From contig CM060900.1 in the NCBI GenBank assembly GCA_030762935.1, forward strand, positions 292,219,736-292,283,735: 64,000 bases of DNA. Direction: 5' to 3'. Position numbers and translations under genes: made by a program. Below are positions 22,575-36,259 of this stretch, one piece after another; positions within the stretch are counted from its first letter, which is position 1, and each line of letters begins with the position of its first letter. The notes beneath the pieces are model-generated. The model made no database searches, was not told the origin of the DNA, and saw nothing but the letters and a program-made list of their open reading frames with translations. The DNA is from Hymenopus coronatus (lineage: Eukaryota; Arthropoda; Insecta; Mantodea; Hymenopodidae).

Positions 22575-24764
22575 ACAGTGGTAACTAATGTACTTAAATT
22601 TGAATATCTTGTTAGAATACAAAGCTTTGCATGTGTAAATGAACCGAGTGAACTGATATTTTAAATCAATATGGGAATCTATTAATTTTTCTTTTTTATT
22701 TATATAAACAAATAAATGAAATATTGTAACTATATTATTTCAAATCCTTTTTGAGGTCATAGGCTCCAGAAAAAGATAGTTCTTTATACTGATGACAGTG
22801 TTTTGCAAATTTTGGAGGATTACAATAATGATGTTGACGGTAATCTGTTACTATATGAAGAGGCAAAATTTTCTGGAAGGTGACAAGGAGTGAAGAAATG
22901 AAGATACCGATGAAGACATTGCATAGTCCACCATGCAAAAAAAAAAAAAAAAAAAAACAGGAAGAAGAAGTTCCAACAGAGCCAAATGTTGAGATAATTG
23001 AAAGCCTCCCAGATTTACCATAATTTAAATAGACTAGAATTTACAATCCAGGGCAATTAAGTGATGAAGTTAATGATGAATTTGGCAAGGTCGTCTTGTT
23101 TGGTGTCGCTGAAAGTTCTAAGATGCCTAAGCCATTTGATATTTTTTCTTCTATGAAGGGTTCAAAAAACTTGCTGCATGATATACTAATTCCGGAAAGT
23201 ATACGTATGCAGGACAAACTGGCAATGCATTCAGTAAAATGAAGATGAAATTAAGGCATTTCTTGGTATAAACCTGGCAATGGGGTACCATACACTACCT
23301 ACTTTCAGAAGCTACTGGTCTACTGAACCTGATTTAGACGTTCCCTACATATGTCAGATTATGCTACTACATCGATTTGAAGATATTCGAATGTACCTAC
23401 ATTTCTGCAACAATGCGGATGAGTCAATACAGGAAGATCGTGCATTCAAAGCGAAAACTGTATTTCACAATTTGAAGAAAGCTTTCCAAGAAGTTCTTAG
23501 TGGAACCAGGGCTCAGTCCATTAATGAGCACATAATTAGGTTAAATGTCATAATATTATGCGACAGTACATAAGAAACAAGCCCGTCAAATGGGGTTTCA
23601 AAATGTGGTGTAGGTATGATTCAGAAAGTGGTTATCTATTTGAGTTTGATTTGTACACTGGCACAAAAAACTCGGGTCCTGAAATAGGTGTTGGGTAAGT
23701 CAGTAATTTTTACAGCTTACAAAATTAGTATCTGGACTGGCATGTGAAATTTACATAGCCACTTTTTTTAACTCTCCAGCTTTGCAGTTTTAGCTTCCTT
23801 TGGCAAATATCAGATCCTGTGGTACAGTGCGCGCCAACTGTAAAAGCATGCCAAAGTAGTTCCCTCTTGATAATAAATGAAAAGGGGTGATACATACAGT
23901 CTTAGTAGCAATAGACTGCCAGCCCTCAAATGGATGGATAACAGGGCAGTTTATATACTGACTAATTCTATTTCCCCGATACCTTGTGCAATTGTGAAGA
24001 GGTGCCAGTCTGGTTCCTCTGAAAATATTAGTGTTCAGTGTCCCTTGATGATAAGCAAATACAACAAATGGGTGGGAGGGGTTGGCCATATGGACCAGAA
24101 GAAAGTGACTTATGAGGTTGACAGAAATGCAAAACTAAAATATTATCTGCGACTGTTCTTTGATTTTCTTGACATTGGTGTGAACAATGCATACCTAACA
24201 TATTCAAAATTGGCAGCAGAAGCTGATTTGAAACCGACATTATCATCTCTGGAATTCAGACAAGAGTTTGCAGGAAGTCTCATCGGCAATTACTCATATC
24301 GATAAAGGAGCATATTAACAGCTGTAAGAAATTCACGGCATTACAAACGTATTGTCATTCAAAGAGCCCAAAGCATCGAATGCAAAAATCAAAATTTGAG
24401 GAAAAGATGTGTTCGTTGTGCTTCAAAGCATATTGAGAATCGTACATACTGTGTGCACAGTACACCGTGAGCTGTGTGGTGTTAACTTATGCTTTACTTC
24501 AAGTAGCAGCTCTTTTATGGAATTTCATAGCAAATAGACAAGGGATAACAGTCTCTATAGTGGTTCAATTTGCATCATTAAGTTTGTTAGGTAATTCTCC
24601 TTTAAGGTACATTGGGACAAATATGTTCCAGAATTTATTTCCGAAATAAGCGTTTAAAAATTCAAACAATGACATATTTTATTTATAAACCCTTCGTTTA
24701 ACACAGAGATGCATACATTTCAATCAGTAGCCATTTGGGTTTCTTATGTGCCTGAAAGGATTAA
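22178..24764 (+). mobile_element. Full-length but dead piggyBac-family transposon
   Basis: A 2.6-kb DNA transposon, typical piggyBac size. It is flanked by TTAA at 22178-22181 and 24761-24764, the known piggyBac target. Just inside are terminal inverted repeats: CCCTTTCACGTACATAGGAC at the left and, reading the other strand, TCCTTTCAGGCACATAAGAA at the right (15 of 20 match). A subterminal palindrome GGACATGTGTCC lies at 22198-22209. Transposase coding lies between. An (AT)n run (22532-22572) and a poly(A) run near 22940 are internal. TIR divergence and coding decay show an old insertion. Confidence 0.85.
22960..24470 (+). pseudogene. piggyBac transposase pseudogene
   Basis: DDD-type transposase of the piggyBac family (cut-and-paste at TTAA). 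Recognisable in order: DEVNDEFGKVVLFG near 23060, MGYHTLPTFRSYWS at 23280, RAFKAKTVFHNLKKAF near 23440, and SINEHIIRLN near 23520, where the family has SIDEH, so the first catalytic Asp reads Asn. NKPVKWGFKMWCR (near 23578) is in another frame. The second catalytic Asp lies in a stretch reading EIYIATFFNSPAL, where the family has Asp before the Asn/Phe-Phe, so it is lost. KWMDNRAV near 23935 keeps the third Asp. HMDQKKVTYEVDR follows and a Cys-rich C-terminus (CVRCASKH) lies near 24410. At least three frameshifts. Confidence 0.9.
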
Positions 24765-26424
24765 TGAGACCCTTCAGAAACGTACGCTGCACGTTAAGCT
24801 CTCTCTTTCCAAATGTGTGTAAAACTTTCTTATAGCCTCTTCAGTAATTTAGTAGCATTTGTAAGAGCATTTATATAGTTTCTGAAAATATTTTGTTAGA
24901 AGAATAAATGAGTTTAGTTAAACATTCAAGTAATAGTAAAGCAATAGTCAGTAATTCAGCTTAGCATTTATTCTATAGCGATATTGACTGTTAAAAACGG
25001 ATCTGTTTTATAGCCACATTACTCGTTAGCGACACTGCTAAACATGTTCCACTCAGGTACTGTAAACCCTGGTGGTTAATACCTTGTCTGTGTCAATAGC
25101 TTGCGCATACAGCTAATGCTCTCTAGCAACGAGTTTTCAAGTTCATTTGATTCCATGTAGACATACTACTTTCTGTGTCCCTTAGCATTGCCAATAATTA
25201 CATTCTAATTGAAGAACCTAAAAAGTCAACTATTTTGCAGTTAAAATATTTCCCATGTAAATGTTTCAATTAACTGGCTTTCCATTGTCAATGTGTCAAT
25301 TAAATATAACTTGTCTTAGAGTTGGACTACATAAACAGCACATTTTAATTGGAAAATAGTTGCCGCGCCCACCGTCCGAATATCGTTATAAGAATAGTCA
25401 ACTCTCGAGTAACTTAGGTGAATTTACATAAAATCTATATAAATAGAGCTAAATTGCAATAGGAGTTGAAAGTAACGACTTTGATTCTGAATATGTTTAT
25501 TACATTCCCGAAAAGGATTTAGGTACTTCATGATCATACGGGGTTATTGGTCTCATTTTTTCAATCCTCGATTATGAATTGCTATATTATGAAACAGTAT
25601 TTCAAATATGTATCATATAGAAAAACATACAGTTACAGGGTACTCTCAAAAATAAAAAAGAAGAAATTAAAAAAAAGTTATCCCCAATATACAGCACAAT
25701 TTTGCACCTAATGAATGGCGACGAGCCAGAAGTCAATTGATAAACACCAATGCCGTTTGCCTTCAGCTTGAGATACAGTCTAGCAGTAGATCTGTCAGGT
25801 ATGGCTAAGCACAGTTGTTGTGGTTTATCAAAACTTTACCAGCAGTACACTAGTAAGGCGTGTGAAAAAAATTATTATCGCCAGACATAGACATCTCTAA
25901 ATATTAAACCAAGACAAACGGAAACATATTTGAAACGTTACTGGAATATAGGGATAAAGGTCATAGATAAGAAACCTCGTCCATCCCCCGACCAGTCTGT
26001 TCGCGTTTGCAGACAGCATACAGACCGGTTTTTAAACGCCTATCGTTGGCCTTTGGAGGTTGCTATTTTCATTATTTGTAATGATGAGTAGGAATGTAGA
26101 TGACTCGAATCCGGATATTTAAGATTACGTATGGCTGGTTACCAATTTAATGTAAAGCTATACAGAAACAAATATCGTTCATTGGTTCTAACGCACACCT
26201 TTTATGAATTCAGGCTTTAGGGTAATTTCATTCCACTAAGCGATGAGGTACCTAGTTGTGAAGTGTAGACACTCATGTTTCTTAATTTCTGAAACAAATT
26301 TAGTAAACTAAAATTTCTGGATAAACATCATACTCTAAATTAGACCCACCTATAAGAGAGAGTGAGGTTTCGAAGAACATTTTTTTTAAATTTTTTCATT
26401 TATATAGTCCTGTTTAACATCTAA
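24765..26424. other. Unassigned AT-rich DNA
   Basis: About 1.7 kb with no recognisable gene, RNA or element. Confidence 0.5.
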
Positions 26425-26630
26425 GGTCCTGTCGGGGGCTTTGCACTTGAAACAACTCGTTGTTTTTCATTTTGTATTTTTCTCAAACACACACAATCAC
26501 TCTCACATACCTTCTTCCAGACTCTGCGGGGTATAGGAATAATTGTAGCTAAAGAAAATTTCGAACCCGAGACCTCCGGATGAGAACTCAGCTCGCTGAC
26601 CACTCGGCCACGAACGCAGTCTCGATAAAT
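26425..26630 (-). mobile_element. tRNA-derived SINE (family V)
   Basis: The minus strand begins with a tRNA-like head: GTGGCCGAGTGGTCAGCG (A box, near 26610), then CGGGTTCGAA (B box, near 26560). About 130 bp of unrelated body with TGTGTGTGTTTGAG follows. The GTGGCCGAGTGG head is of tRNA-Ser/Leu type. No second copy is present in the window. Confidence 0.7.
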
Positions 26631-27049
26631 TAAAAAATATATCATAATATTAAATTAAGTACGCATTCGTAAATACTCCAAATGTATCTGTTTGCTTCCG
26701 ACACGTTATCAGTGAACGGAAAATATATGATTAGAATAATTTCTTAACCGCTGTGACTGAGCACTACAGTCTACTAGCCTAAAAGATGGTAGTTGTTTGT
26801 CATGTATCTCTTGGTTTTGCCATTAATTTTTTGAAGCTGAGCGCATCTATTTCCATTCCTTCGGAGTTAAGAGCTTCTATTAGGGATGTGTATACCAAAT
26901 GGATCTCGTACCGCACATCTCATAGCCTATCTGTACCATTGCTCCGCTCCTTACATGTTTTCTATACTTATTAAGCAGCATTATGACGCAGTTTGTGCAT
27001 TGATTTCTTAACATCAAAACACTTCGTGCGCGTACTAGAGAAACGGCTT
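26631..27049. other. Unassigned DNA
   Basis: About 420 bp with no feature recognised. Confidence 0.5.
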
Positions 27050-27445
27050 ATTTGTTTGTTATCAGGAAGCACAGGAGATATTGTACAAGAGGAAGGAGCA
27101 AAGTGAACGAAACTGAGGGTGACCTGATCCGGAGCGGTAGGCTTGCACCAGGCAGAATTCTCTCTCTTAGGTTGCGTCTCACACGGACGCCGGGGTAGAT
27201 GTTTCCGCAAAGTATCTCCACTGGCATAGCCTCGCAAGCCGTCCACACCTGTGTTTCTGAGTTCCTGAGACATGACAAGGGTATGAAATATCTGGTAAGT
27301 TCGAGACAATAAACAAATCTCTCCAGCACCTAACCCCCAACATGGAGAACCGCGTAAACCCCAATTTAAATCGAACTTGCCTAACGGGAATCGAACACAG
27401 AACCCAAACGTAAGCCGGACACGTTACTACTGTGCTATATCGCAT
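27050..27445 (-). mobile_element. tRNA-derived SINE (family VI)
   Basis: The minus strand reads GCGATATAGCACAGTAGTAACG (A-box region, near 27438) and GTGTTCGATTCCCG (B box, near 27390). About 330 bp of body follows, including CTTACCAGATATTTCATACC and GGCTATGCCAGTGG. Head length and box spacing are tRNA-like. This is the only copy in the window. The 3' end is approximate. Confidence 0.6.
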
Positions 27446-27573
27446 GACATACAGACGGTTTGTTCTTAGGATATGCTTGATTTGCTTAAGTATACACCAT
27501 ATTTCCAGACGCCGTCCCCTTCTTTCAAATACCTACTTCACCGAAGTAACACATTAGAAATGGTAACAATCTC

Positions 27574-27930
27574 TGGCGGCATCATGGTCGAGTGGCTACA
27601 CCGTTCGCATCTCACTAAACGAACCGGGTTCAATTCTTGGAGACCTCTTGTGGGATTTTTGGTGGACAAACCAGCGTGTGGGCGGGTTTTCTCCGGTTCC
27701 CTCCACCAACCATTCCACCAATTTCTCTATCACCTTTCCTGTCATCTATTTCGCCTTCATTTCATATGATCTACTTCGTCACTTTCATGCCTGACTACGT
27801 TCCGATCCCTCGTTCCGGGTTCTTCATTCTATGTTTAAATGTGGTTCGCTCCTCATGTTTCTGAGCCTTGGTATCCATGTGTGAATCCTGGCGGTGTAGT
27901 TCCTCCATATGGGGATGGTAAACCGACCAG
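27574..27930 (+). mobile_element. tRNA-derived SINE, mosaic relative of family I
   Basis: Plus-strand head CATGGTCGAGTGGCTACACC (A box) and CGGGTTCAATTCTTGG (B box). The body TGGTGGACAAA, then GGGCGGGTTTTCTCCGG, matches the body of the family I SINEs at 33579 and 40522. After about 27720 the sequence differs: the 3' half contains ATGCCTGACTACGTTCCG and TCCTGGCGGTGTAGTTCC. Shared 5' half with a different 3' half suggests a subfamily that swapped tails. Confidence 0.7.
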
Positions 27931-28151
27931 CTTACTTCTGCTACTTTATCATCACGTAGAGCTATTTCCTTGTTTCAGTTATTTTAATTAAAGTATCGCT
28001 CGTCACGGCCTATTAGATAACAGTGTATGGTGCTATAAATTATAGCTTAGGTTGTTATATGGATATTGTCTTTGTGAATATTTAATTTGAATATGTACTA
28101 TAGCATTAGAATATTTAGAATATCAAGAACAATATAATATTCCCTAATACA
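27931..28151. other. Short unassigned spacer
   Basis: AT-rich, nothing recognised. Confidence 0.5.
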
Positions 28152-29480
<1,329 letters not shown>

Positions 29481-30924
29481 CACATGCGCTATAATGAGTC
29501 TGGCTAGTATACATAAATTAAACAGGTTAATTAAAATTCCGGAAGTTCAAATACTTGCAACATTGCTGAAACTGCGGCATCTCAATAATATGTAATCACC
29601 CATTGAGTATCCCATTTTGCAGAAGTAAGGCGAGAGAAGTTCAGCATGCGCTCTCCTGTCTCGTCACCTCAGTTCAGGGATGTTTGTGTGGTAAAAGGAA
29701 GATTCGTGGTTTGAATGTCCGCCATGGATTGCATTCTTTAATTTTGGTTTTCAGTTTTCCGGCGTTAAATGTAAATGAACATAGATATGAAGTTTTGCAG
29801 ATCATTACATAATGCTACATTCCTATATTCCTTCAGGTCCTTGTAACCTTTCCTTTGTTTACAACTACAGGTTTCATTAACATAGCATTTGTAGTTGAGT
29901 GAAATGTTAGCTATTGCTGTAGGCTTGCCATTTATCTATTATCATTTCAAATTGTGGTTCAAGCCGAGTTTATTCCACACGGAAAAGAAATAGCTGGTAT
30001 CTGTGGCCAGAATCATTTCTAGCTTATGCTGGTCTCGTCTTTCAGCTAAGCCATTTCGTCAGTTAAGAGACGGAGAACAACGTAGTGAAATCTCTCAGAG
30101 CTTTTAATTTCAACATTCATTTTTGTTAATTCATCGTGTATAAGATAACACGCATTATGTTAAAATACTTGCATACTCAACTGTATCATATAGGCTTTTT
30201 CAATGCGACTTTTATTGCGAAAAGTTTTGCGATACCGTAATTATCTTTAACTCAGTGAAGCAGTTTCATCGGTGAAGAATTTGAATCAATATTCACTCAT
30301 CAACTCGTAAACTGTAACAGCATCACTTAAATTGCTTAAATTATACTTTTACTCATATGAGTTTTATGATATAGAAAAGGTCGTGAAGGCTATTAAAGTA
30401 ATGGCAAATTTATCCAGAACTGCGTAATGCACCAAGGAATAAATTTCAATAGATTATAAATATAAATGAATCCTTCACATTTGTGGCAGATGATCATTAG
30501 GAAACAAACGGAAATGTTTGTATTTTGGGCTGACTGCGACTTATAAACAGAAAGAAGCGTAATTAAGGGAACGGAATACAAATTATTGAGGTATATCTGC
30601 ACTCCAACCTTTCTGTGAAAACAATTATAATGCGGATAGGCTCCTCATTTGTACCACTTAAATCAAAACCTTACATGGCGTCGTCGAAACATTGAATGCA
30701 GGAATTGAAAATCGAAAAATTGGCAATTTTAATTTAAAAAGAAATGTGTCTACTTTCTTAATATCAGCAAACGAAGTAAGTCTGCTCATCCTTTTGCGGA
30801 ATTTCATTGTAGTCTTTGGATGCGGCATAAATTGTGGCAAACGATCTTAATGTGCCACCCTGTGTATATATGTATGTATATATAGCACGAAGACGGGAAT
30901 GGGAAGGCCGAAGAGGGGTAAGGT
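29481..30924. other. Unassigned DNA
   Basis: About 1.4 kb with no gene recognised. A weak tRNA-like stretch near 29662-29730 (GTGGTTTGAATGTCC) is too degenerate to call. Confidence 0.5.
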
Positions 30925-30966
30925 AGCGCGCGCGCGCGTGTGTGTGTGGGTGTGTATGTGTGTGTT
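30925..30966. repeat. (CG)n(TG)n microsatellite
   Basis: Alternating purine-pyrimidine run: CG repeats followed by TG repeats with small interruptions. Such a tract can adopt Z-DNA. Confidence 0.9.
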
Positions 30967-31947
30967 GTAGAGTTTTCTGCCACGTACCATCTCCCTCACT
31001 CTCACACCAAAACTCTTAGCATTCCGTCTTTGTCTTCGTCTTCCTTCCCTTCCATGCACACATTTCTTCTTGAGCCAGATTTTAACGATTGCCAAGACCA
31101 GATAGACAGACAGACGTACGTAGTGCTAGCTGTATAGGGAAGGGGGGGTGGCTTGATGAGGGAAGGCGGGCATGTGAGGTAAGGAGAGGGTTCGGAATAG
31201 ATGAAGAAATTTCCAGCAACATTTTCTTAGCAGCAGCAGCAGAAGAGTAAGAAAAAGGGTGAGGTTGGGGGGTGCAGAGTAGAAGTCTTCATGGAAAAAG
31301 AAGAAAGGGTAGAAAATATTCTCGGTTCCATGGCCACCATTGGAACTACAATATGTTATATCATGCATACGAAGAGGATATGTAGGACTTAATAATCCAT
31401 AATGTACCCTAAATAAAAGACAATATTATTCTTCAGTTCCAAGGAATAGACACAAAACTCAATATCGAGTTGTTTACATTTATTCAGAGATATAAAGATC
31501 TATTTCCTCCCTTAATCTCCTATTAAAACAATGCGTCTGTAAAGTTTGCCAGAAAATCTTAAAATTGTGTACATTTTCCTGATTTTCTACAATTCATGAT
31601 ATGCAGGATAAAGCCGAAGCCAGTGATTTGACTAAATGGCGTACAAATATTTAATTAATCCTATACCGTTTATTTAGAGCACTGTCTTGAACTTTAACCC
31701 CCGTTTATCTGAAACAGTTCTTTTTCAGCGGTTTACATTATTCAAAATTATCTTTGGAGCACAATTAATTACTTACTTGCATCTTTCAGAAGAAGTCCAG
31801 AAAATACAAATTTAACCCTGTTTTACAACTCGTTCCCTGTATACATAGTGTTTGGCTCAGTATGACCTGATCTAATGTTATTGATGCAAAATATACAAAT
31901 ATATATTCAAAATGTACTATGAGTCATAGAACACAATTTGGTACTTC

Positions 31948-31948
<1 letters not shown>
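30967..31948. other. Unassigned DNA
   Basis: About 980 bp. It contains a purine-rich stretch (31136-31320, many GA and GGG runs on plus) but no gene or element that I can recognise. Confidence 0.5.

Positions 31949-32010
<62 letters not shown>
31949..32010. repeat. (ATT)n microsatellite
   Basis: About 62 bp of uninterrupted ATT repeats. Confidence 0.95.
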
Positions 32011-32011
<1 letters not shown>

Positions 32012-33045
32012 AGAGTTATTATTGTTGCTATTATTATTAATTAATTAACTTAATTTTCAATCCTGGCACAAATAATGATTCAAGTGAATCACTTACATCA
32101 GGAATACGGAATACTTTGGAACTTGTGGCGCATTCTTGATGCCATTCAATGCACAAAGACGACCACGTTAGAGCTCGATATTACCTCTAGACTATATTTG
32201 CGTTTCACTCAAGCTCCTAATGTTTCTACACAAAAACTGAGCAACAACCACAATATCAGTAAAATTAAAACTGGTGAAAGCAATTTAGCACCTAGCAGCG
32301 CATCATTTCATAATATAAGGGCTTAGGGCCATTGTTGTAGCAATGATTGATTAAAATTGGCGTATTTCAACATAAAAAGAAAAGAAAACGCATAAAATAT
32401 GAAAATATAAATCATAAAATGTAACATTGTATGTACGAATATAAGTATTTAGGATTTCGGCTGAGTTAAAATGACCCGAACACAGTGTATATAAACATTA
32501 CAGATTGAGACTGACTGTATAAATAATAGTGAACATTTTAAAATAGAAGATTCATTTTATGATGATTAAAAATTCATAGAACTTCAAATACATAGCTTAA
32601 TTTATTTAAGGGAACACCAGGAAATTAATATGTTTTGTTTGTCTTACTTCCGGGAAAGGCACAGTAGTGTTAAATCCTTTTGTGAATTAGTTAAAAATAT
32701 AACAAGTCTCAACAGAAAAAGTTTTCCCTAACTCACATCGAAAAAGTTCAAAGCTTCAATAGCATATGTAAAAGCTCTTATATCTATTATAACAGTTAAA
32801 ATTGAGAAATTCCTGCACAATATCTTTATGTCCGTATACTGAGCTGAAATTAAAAGGTTGGTATTGATACTAAACCGTATGACCTAAAGAGCATGTCATA
32901 TTTCAATATCAAAAATGCATTAGACACCTATCTCTGAAATTTCATTGGCTCGAAACTTCACAATAGAAATGAGGGCTTCGATTATAAAGGGCAGAGCAAG
33001 CTTCATACATGTTTTTCCCGAACTATCTGTATTAGTATTACTATT
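32011..33045. other. Unassigned AT-rich DNA
   Basis: About 1 kb, nothing recognised. Confidence 0.5.
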
Positions 33046-33049
33046 CTTT

Positions 33050-33375
33050 TGTGGTCGTCTCCTTAGCGTGGTGGTATCGCAGCTGCTTGCCCAGCGGGAG
33101 ACTTGGGTTCGATTACCAGTACTTGTGTGGGGATTTTTCCCCCGCTCATTCTGGTGAGGTCCCTAGGGGAGCCAATTGAGGAGCTACTTGATAGAGAAGT
33201 AGCGGCTCCGAATCGTGAGGACCGCATTAACCGGCCGGGAAGGATTCGAGGCGCTGACCACGTCTCACCCTCCAATACTGCACCCCATCCATGACGTCTG
33301 TCATGGGCCGAAATGGGGTATGCAGCGGCCGGGCGGTAGGTTAAGGTTGCTTGTGAGCTGTCGTGCCATTGAGTT
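33050..33375 (+). mobile_element. tRNA-derived SINE (family III)
   Basis: Plus-strand head CTCCTTAGCGTGGTGGTATCG (A box TAGCGTGGTGG, near 33060) and TTGGGTTCGATTACC (B box, near 33105). A GC-rich body of about 250 bp follows, with GGTGAGGTCCCTAGGGGAGC and TCATGGGCCGAAATGGGG. The GC content is far above the surrounding DNA. Single copy in the window. Confidence 0.75.
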
Positions 33376-33578
33376 ATTACTATTCTTTTGTGTTTTAAAA
33401 TGCTTGCACACGATGCATTGGTTTTTGAAGAAATTAATGTGGTAAAACTCTTAAATAGGGTATGCATTTTGGATATGAATATTTAATTATCTTAGTGTGG
33501 AATAAGTAAAATGTTGAATTTTAAATTCAGTTTTCCCACAGTTGGAATATTATTGTTTAATAGCATCACAAATAAGCA

Positions 33579-33802
33579 TGGCCGCGCTGTGACTGAGTGG
33601 CTAGACCACCCACCCCTCACCTAGACGGCCTAGGTTCGATCCGAAACTACCGCATGTGAGGTTTGTGGTGGACAAAGTGGCGCAGGGGCGGGTTTTCTCT
33701 GGGTTCTCCGGGTTGCCCCGCCATCACATTCTACCTTTGCATTACGTGTATCATCAGTGGGTAAAGGAGGATTATTATTAAAAAAAAAAAAAATAAATAA
33801 GT
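33579..33802 (+). mobile_element. tRNA-derived SINE (family I)
   Basis: Head with GTGACTGAGTGGCTAGACC (A box) and TAGGTTCGATCC (B box). The body has GGTGGACAAAGTGGCGCAGG, GCGGGTTTTCTCTGGG and CCCCGCCATCACATTC. It ends in ATTATTATT plus an A13 run at 33780-33792. The same family is found at 36342, 40522 and 46355. Confidence 0.85.
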
Positions 33803-35157
33803 ATGTTGGCAGAACTGTTGTATTTTTTCCTGTTATTTACAAATAGATGTAAATATTTAATTAATTTATATTAAAAATACATCAACTGCAACGTTTTGAA
33901 AATGGGTATATGCTGAGAAATGAAAGCTAGAATAAGGGAAGTTTAAAAATTATAACCTAAAATTTCAGTTTCTACCTTAGTGTTGTTTGAAAAGAATTTA
34001 GTGGTATGTCGCCCTCTTTATCCTCTTGAACAAACTCTGTATTTTCTGAACCTAAACTGGTTTTTTCACCTATGTGAAAGCAAAACGCATAGTTTTATTG
34101 CAATTTTCTAGAAATATCTTATAGGCGGACGTTTAGATTAATCTATGGCTGCATTGAACTAAAGCAGAAGAAATTAAGTATTTGATAGCACAAAAGTCGA
34201 GATTTTAAAATTCTGGACATATTTGGCCTTTTTTTCTCACAAACGCGTGTTCCAAATTAGGAATAAATCCCCGTGTGTTGTACTGACATTAGCGCATTAA
34301 CTGACTCTTCTACACTATTATTACTAAAGCGCTTTATTCTATCTAGTTTATGTATATAAGTAATATAAGCCTGCATTATTTAGTTCTGCATTTCCATTTA
34401 GACTTAAGGAGGCTACAATAAGCCAAAGTAATAGTAAAGCCTTTGCCCTGTTAAATTCTGTTCTCTTTGTATTTCAAAATTGAAAATTTAACCAAATACG
34501 ATCAACTTCTCGGAAATGGTTGAAGATATAAAGAACTTTATTTGGCATGAATCGCGTGCTTGAAAAAGATTTAAACTTTTGGTAGCAAGATGTTGTCTAT
34601 CGGTTACAGTGTACTAATTATGCAGCATTCATTGAGAATTATTAGGACTTAAAAACCTAGTTTCACCAAATTCAAGAAATGCGTTTAATTTGCCTGGACA
34701 ACAGATTATAATGCCATTTCAGTTACTTTGGAACCAATATCGACAACCTTTCATGTATTGTGTAGGTAATTTGGTTTTGGGGATTGTCTTCCAAATCATT
34801 TTGTCGGCTCCTTGAGTTACCTTGGACTTCAATACGAAGTGTAAATACATAACCTACCTTTCACTTTTAAGTTACGTCTTTTTTTTTTTTTTTTTAACTT
34901 TTATTTTGTGGTCAGAGGTCTCACAACATGATTATGCAGTGAAATGTAATTAAGCTTTGGGATGGAACACAATACTGCCTCTGCTTGCTGTAAGTACGTA
35001 ATAAGAGAAGGCAAAAATTAATATATCTAGAGCTCCTGACATCTCGTAATGTGCACTACATGTTGTATGTGATGAATATGGTATTACATCAAAGCAATCG
35101 AAAGAAAGCCGAGAATTACTTTATTTTTCATATTTATATTGCCTTAAAGGTGAGTAC
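33803..35157. other. Unassigned AT-rich DNA
   Basis: About 1.35 kb with a T17 run near 34880 and no gene or element recognised. Confidence 0.5.
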
Positions 35158-35548
35158 TGTAACAAATTGTTTAATGCACTTAAAAACTGGCTAAAAACTG
35201 TTTAATTCATTTCTGCGAAAAATGCATTCAACTCTTCAATCCTTAGACAGTCGACTGCTGCAAGCCACTAGAATATGATACTCTAGTCACTCACGACGCA
35301 ATGCAAATCACTGCACCCACCGGCTTGCAATTCTTCCTACTTTTATAGCTAGAAAATGTTGTCAGAGAACGTTGTGTGTACTTGTACAACCAAAGGTATT
35401 GGAAGAAAACAAATTTGTCGCTTTCCGAAGTATCCGGTTACCATTGCGCCGCACTTCTGTTGTTTTGCATTCCAAGGTCTCCAACTGCACTGACTCACAT
35501 ACAAAGGCAAATTTGAGAGTGACAACACACGGATTGCACTATCACAAA
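35158..35548 (-). repeat. 3' LTR of the gag-only element
   Basis: Matches 37607-37978 over its length. Shared segments include GCTTGCAATTNTTCC, TTTTATAGCTAGAAA, GCATTCCAANGTCT and CTATCACA. Confidence 0.7.
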
Positions 35549-36259
35549 GCTCCGTCCTTAGGGTTGGTTGTCCCGACCAAATTACCACTTGGGTATAGCC
35601 GACTTCCTCTTTGATGCTTTTCTCCGCATGGCGTGGTTCTGCCCATGGTTCGGGTTCAGCAGTACAACCATATCTAAACCTCCCTGTTGCCTTGTCGATA
35701 GTAAAGGATCTCCATTCTTTTGCTCGCATCCTGAATGTGTTGACGAATCGGAGAGTAGAGGTCCTTCGGCAACCGGCCTATCAAACGCGACCACGCGGCA
35801 ACCACACCTCTTAGCACGAAAAGTCCTCCTTCAACGTCATCCAGCGGACTCCAAGATGTCCGTCGGAACTCTGAAGAACCATCTCGTCTTTGTCAAGATA
35901 TCGAATCATCCTGTCGATGTCTGCCGTTGCATCGTAGCTTCTGAGGTGCATCCATTCTCAATAACACCTCTTCAGCCACCCCCGCGACGAAAACCCTCAG
36001 GCTTATGGCGCTCCGTCCCAGGTTCAACTCCAGCCACACCACCTTCTCCACTGGCAAGCTTTCTTCTGATGCCGTCACTAGCATCCACTAGTATTTGGCA
36101 CAACTTCCCTCCTTTCCAGCCGCCCTCGAAGAGGCTGCCTTCCATCCCTCTGTCTAAGGCACACGATGTCAATCAAGGAAACTGCGATGATGGTACCAGT
36201 GCGCCCCTCTTCATGTCGGTTCTTATTCCTGTCCCGCCTGTCAATCGACTAGATTGTAG

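Noticed and set aside
29640..29815. Possible SINE head with GTGGTTTGAATGTCC
   Set aside because: The A-box match and spacing are poor and there is no second copy or tail.
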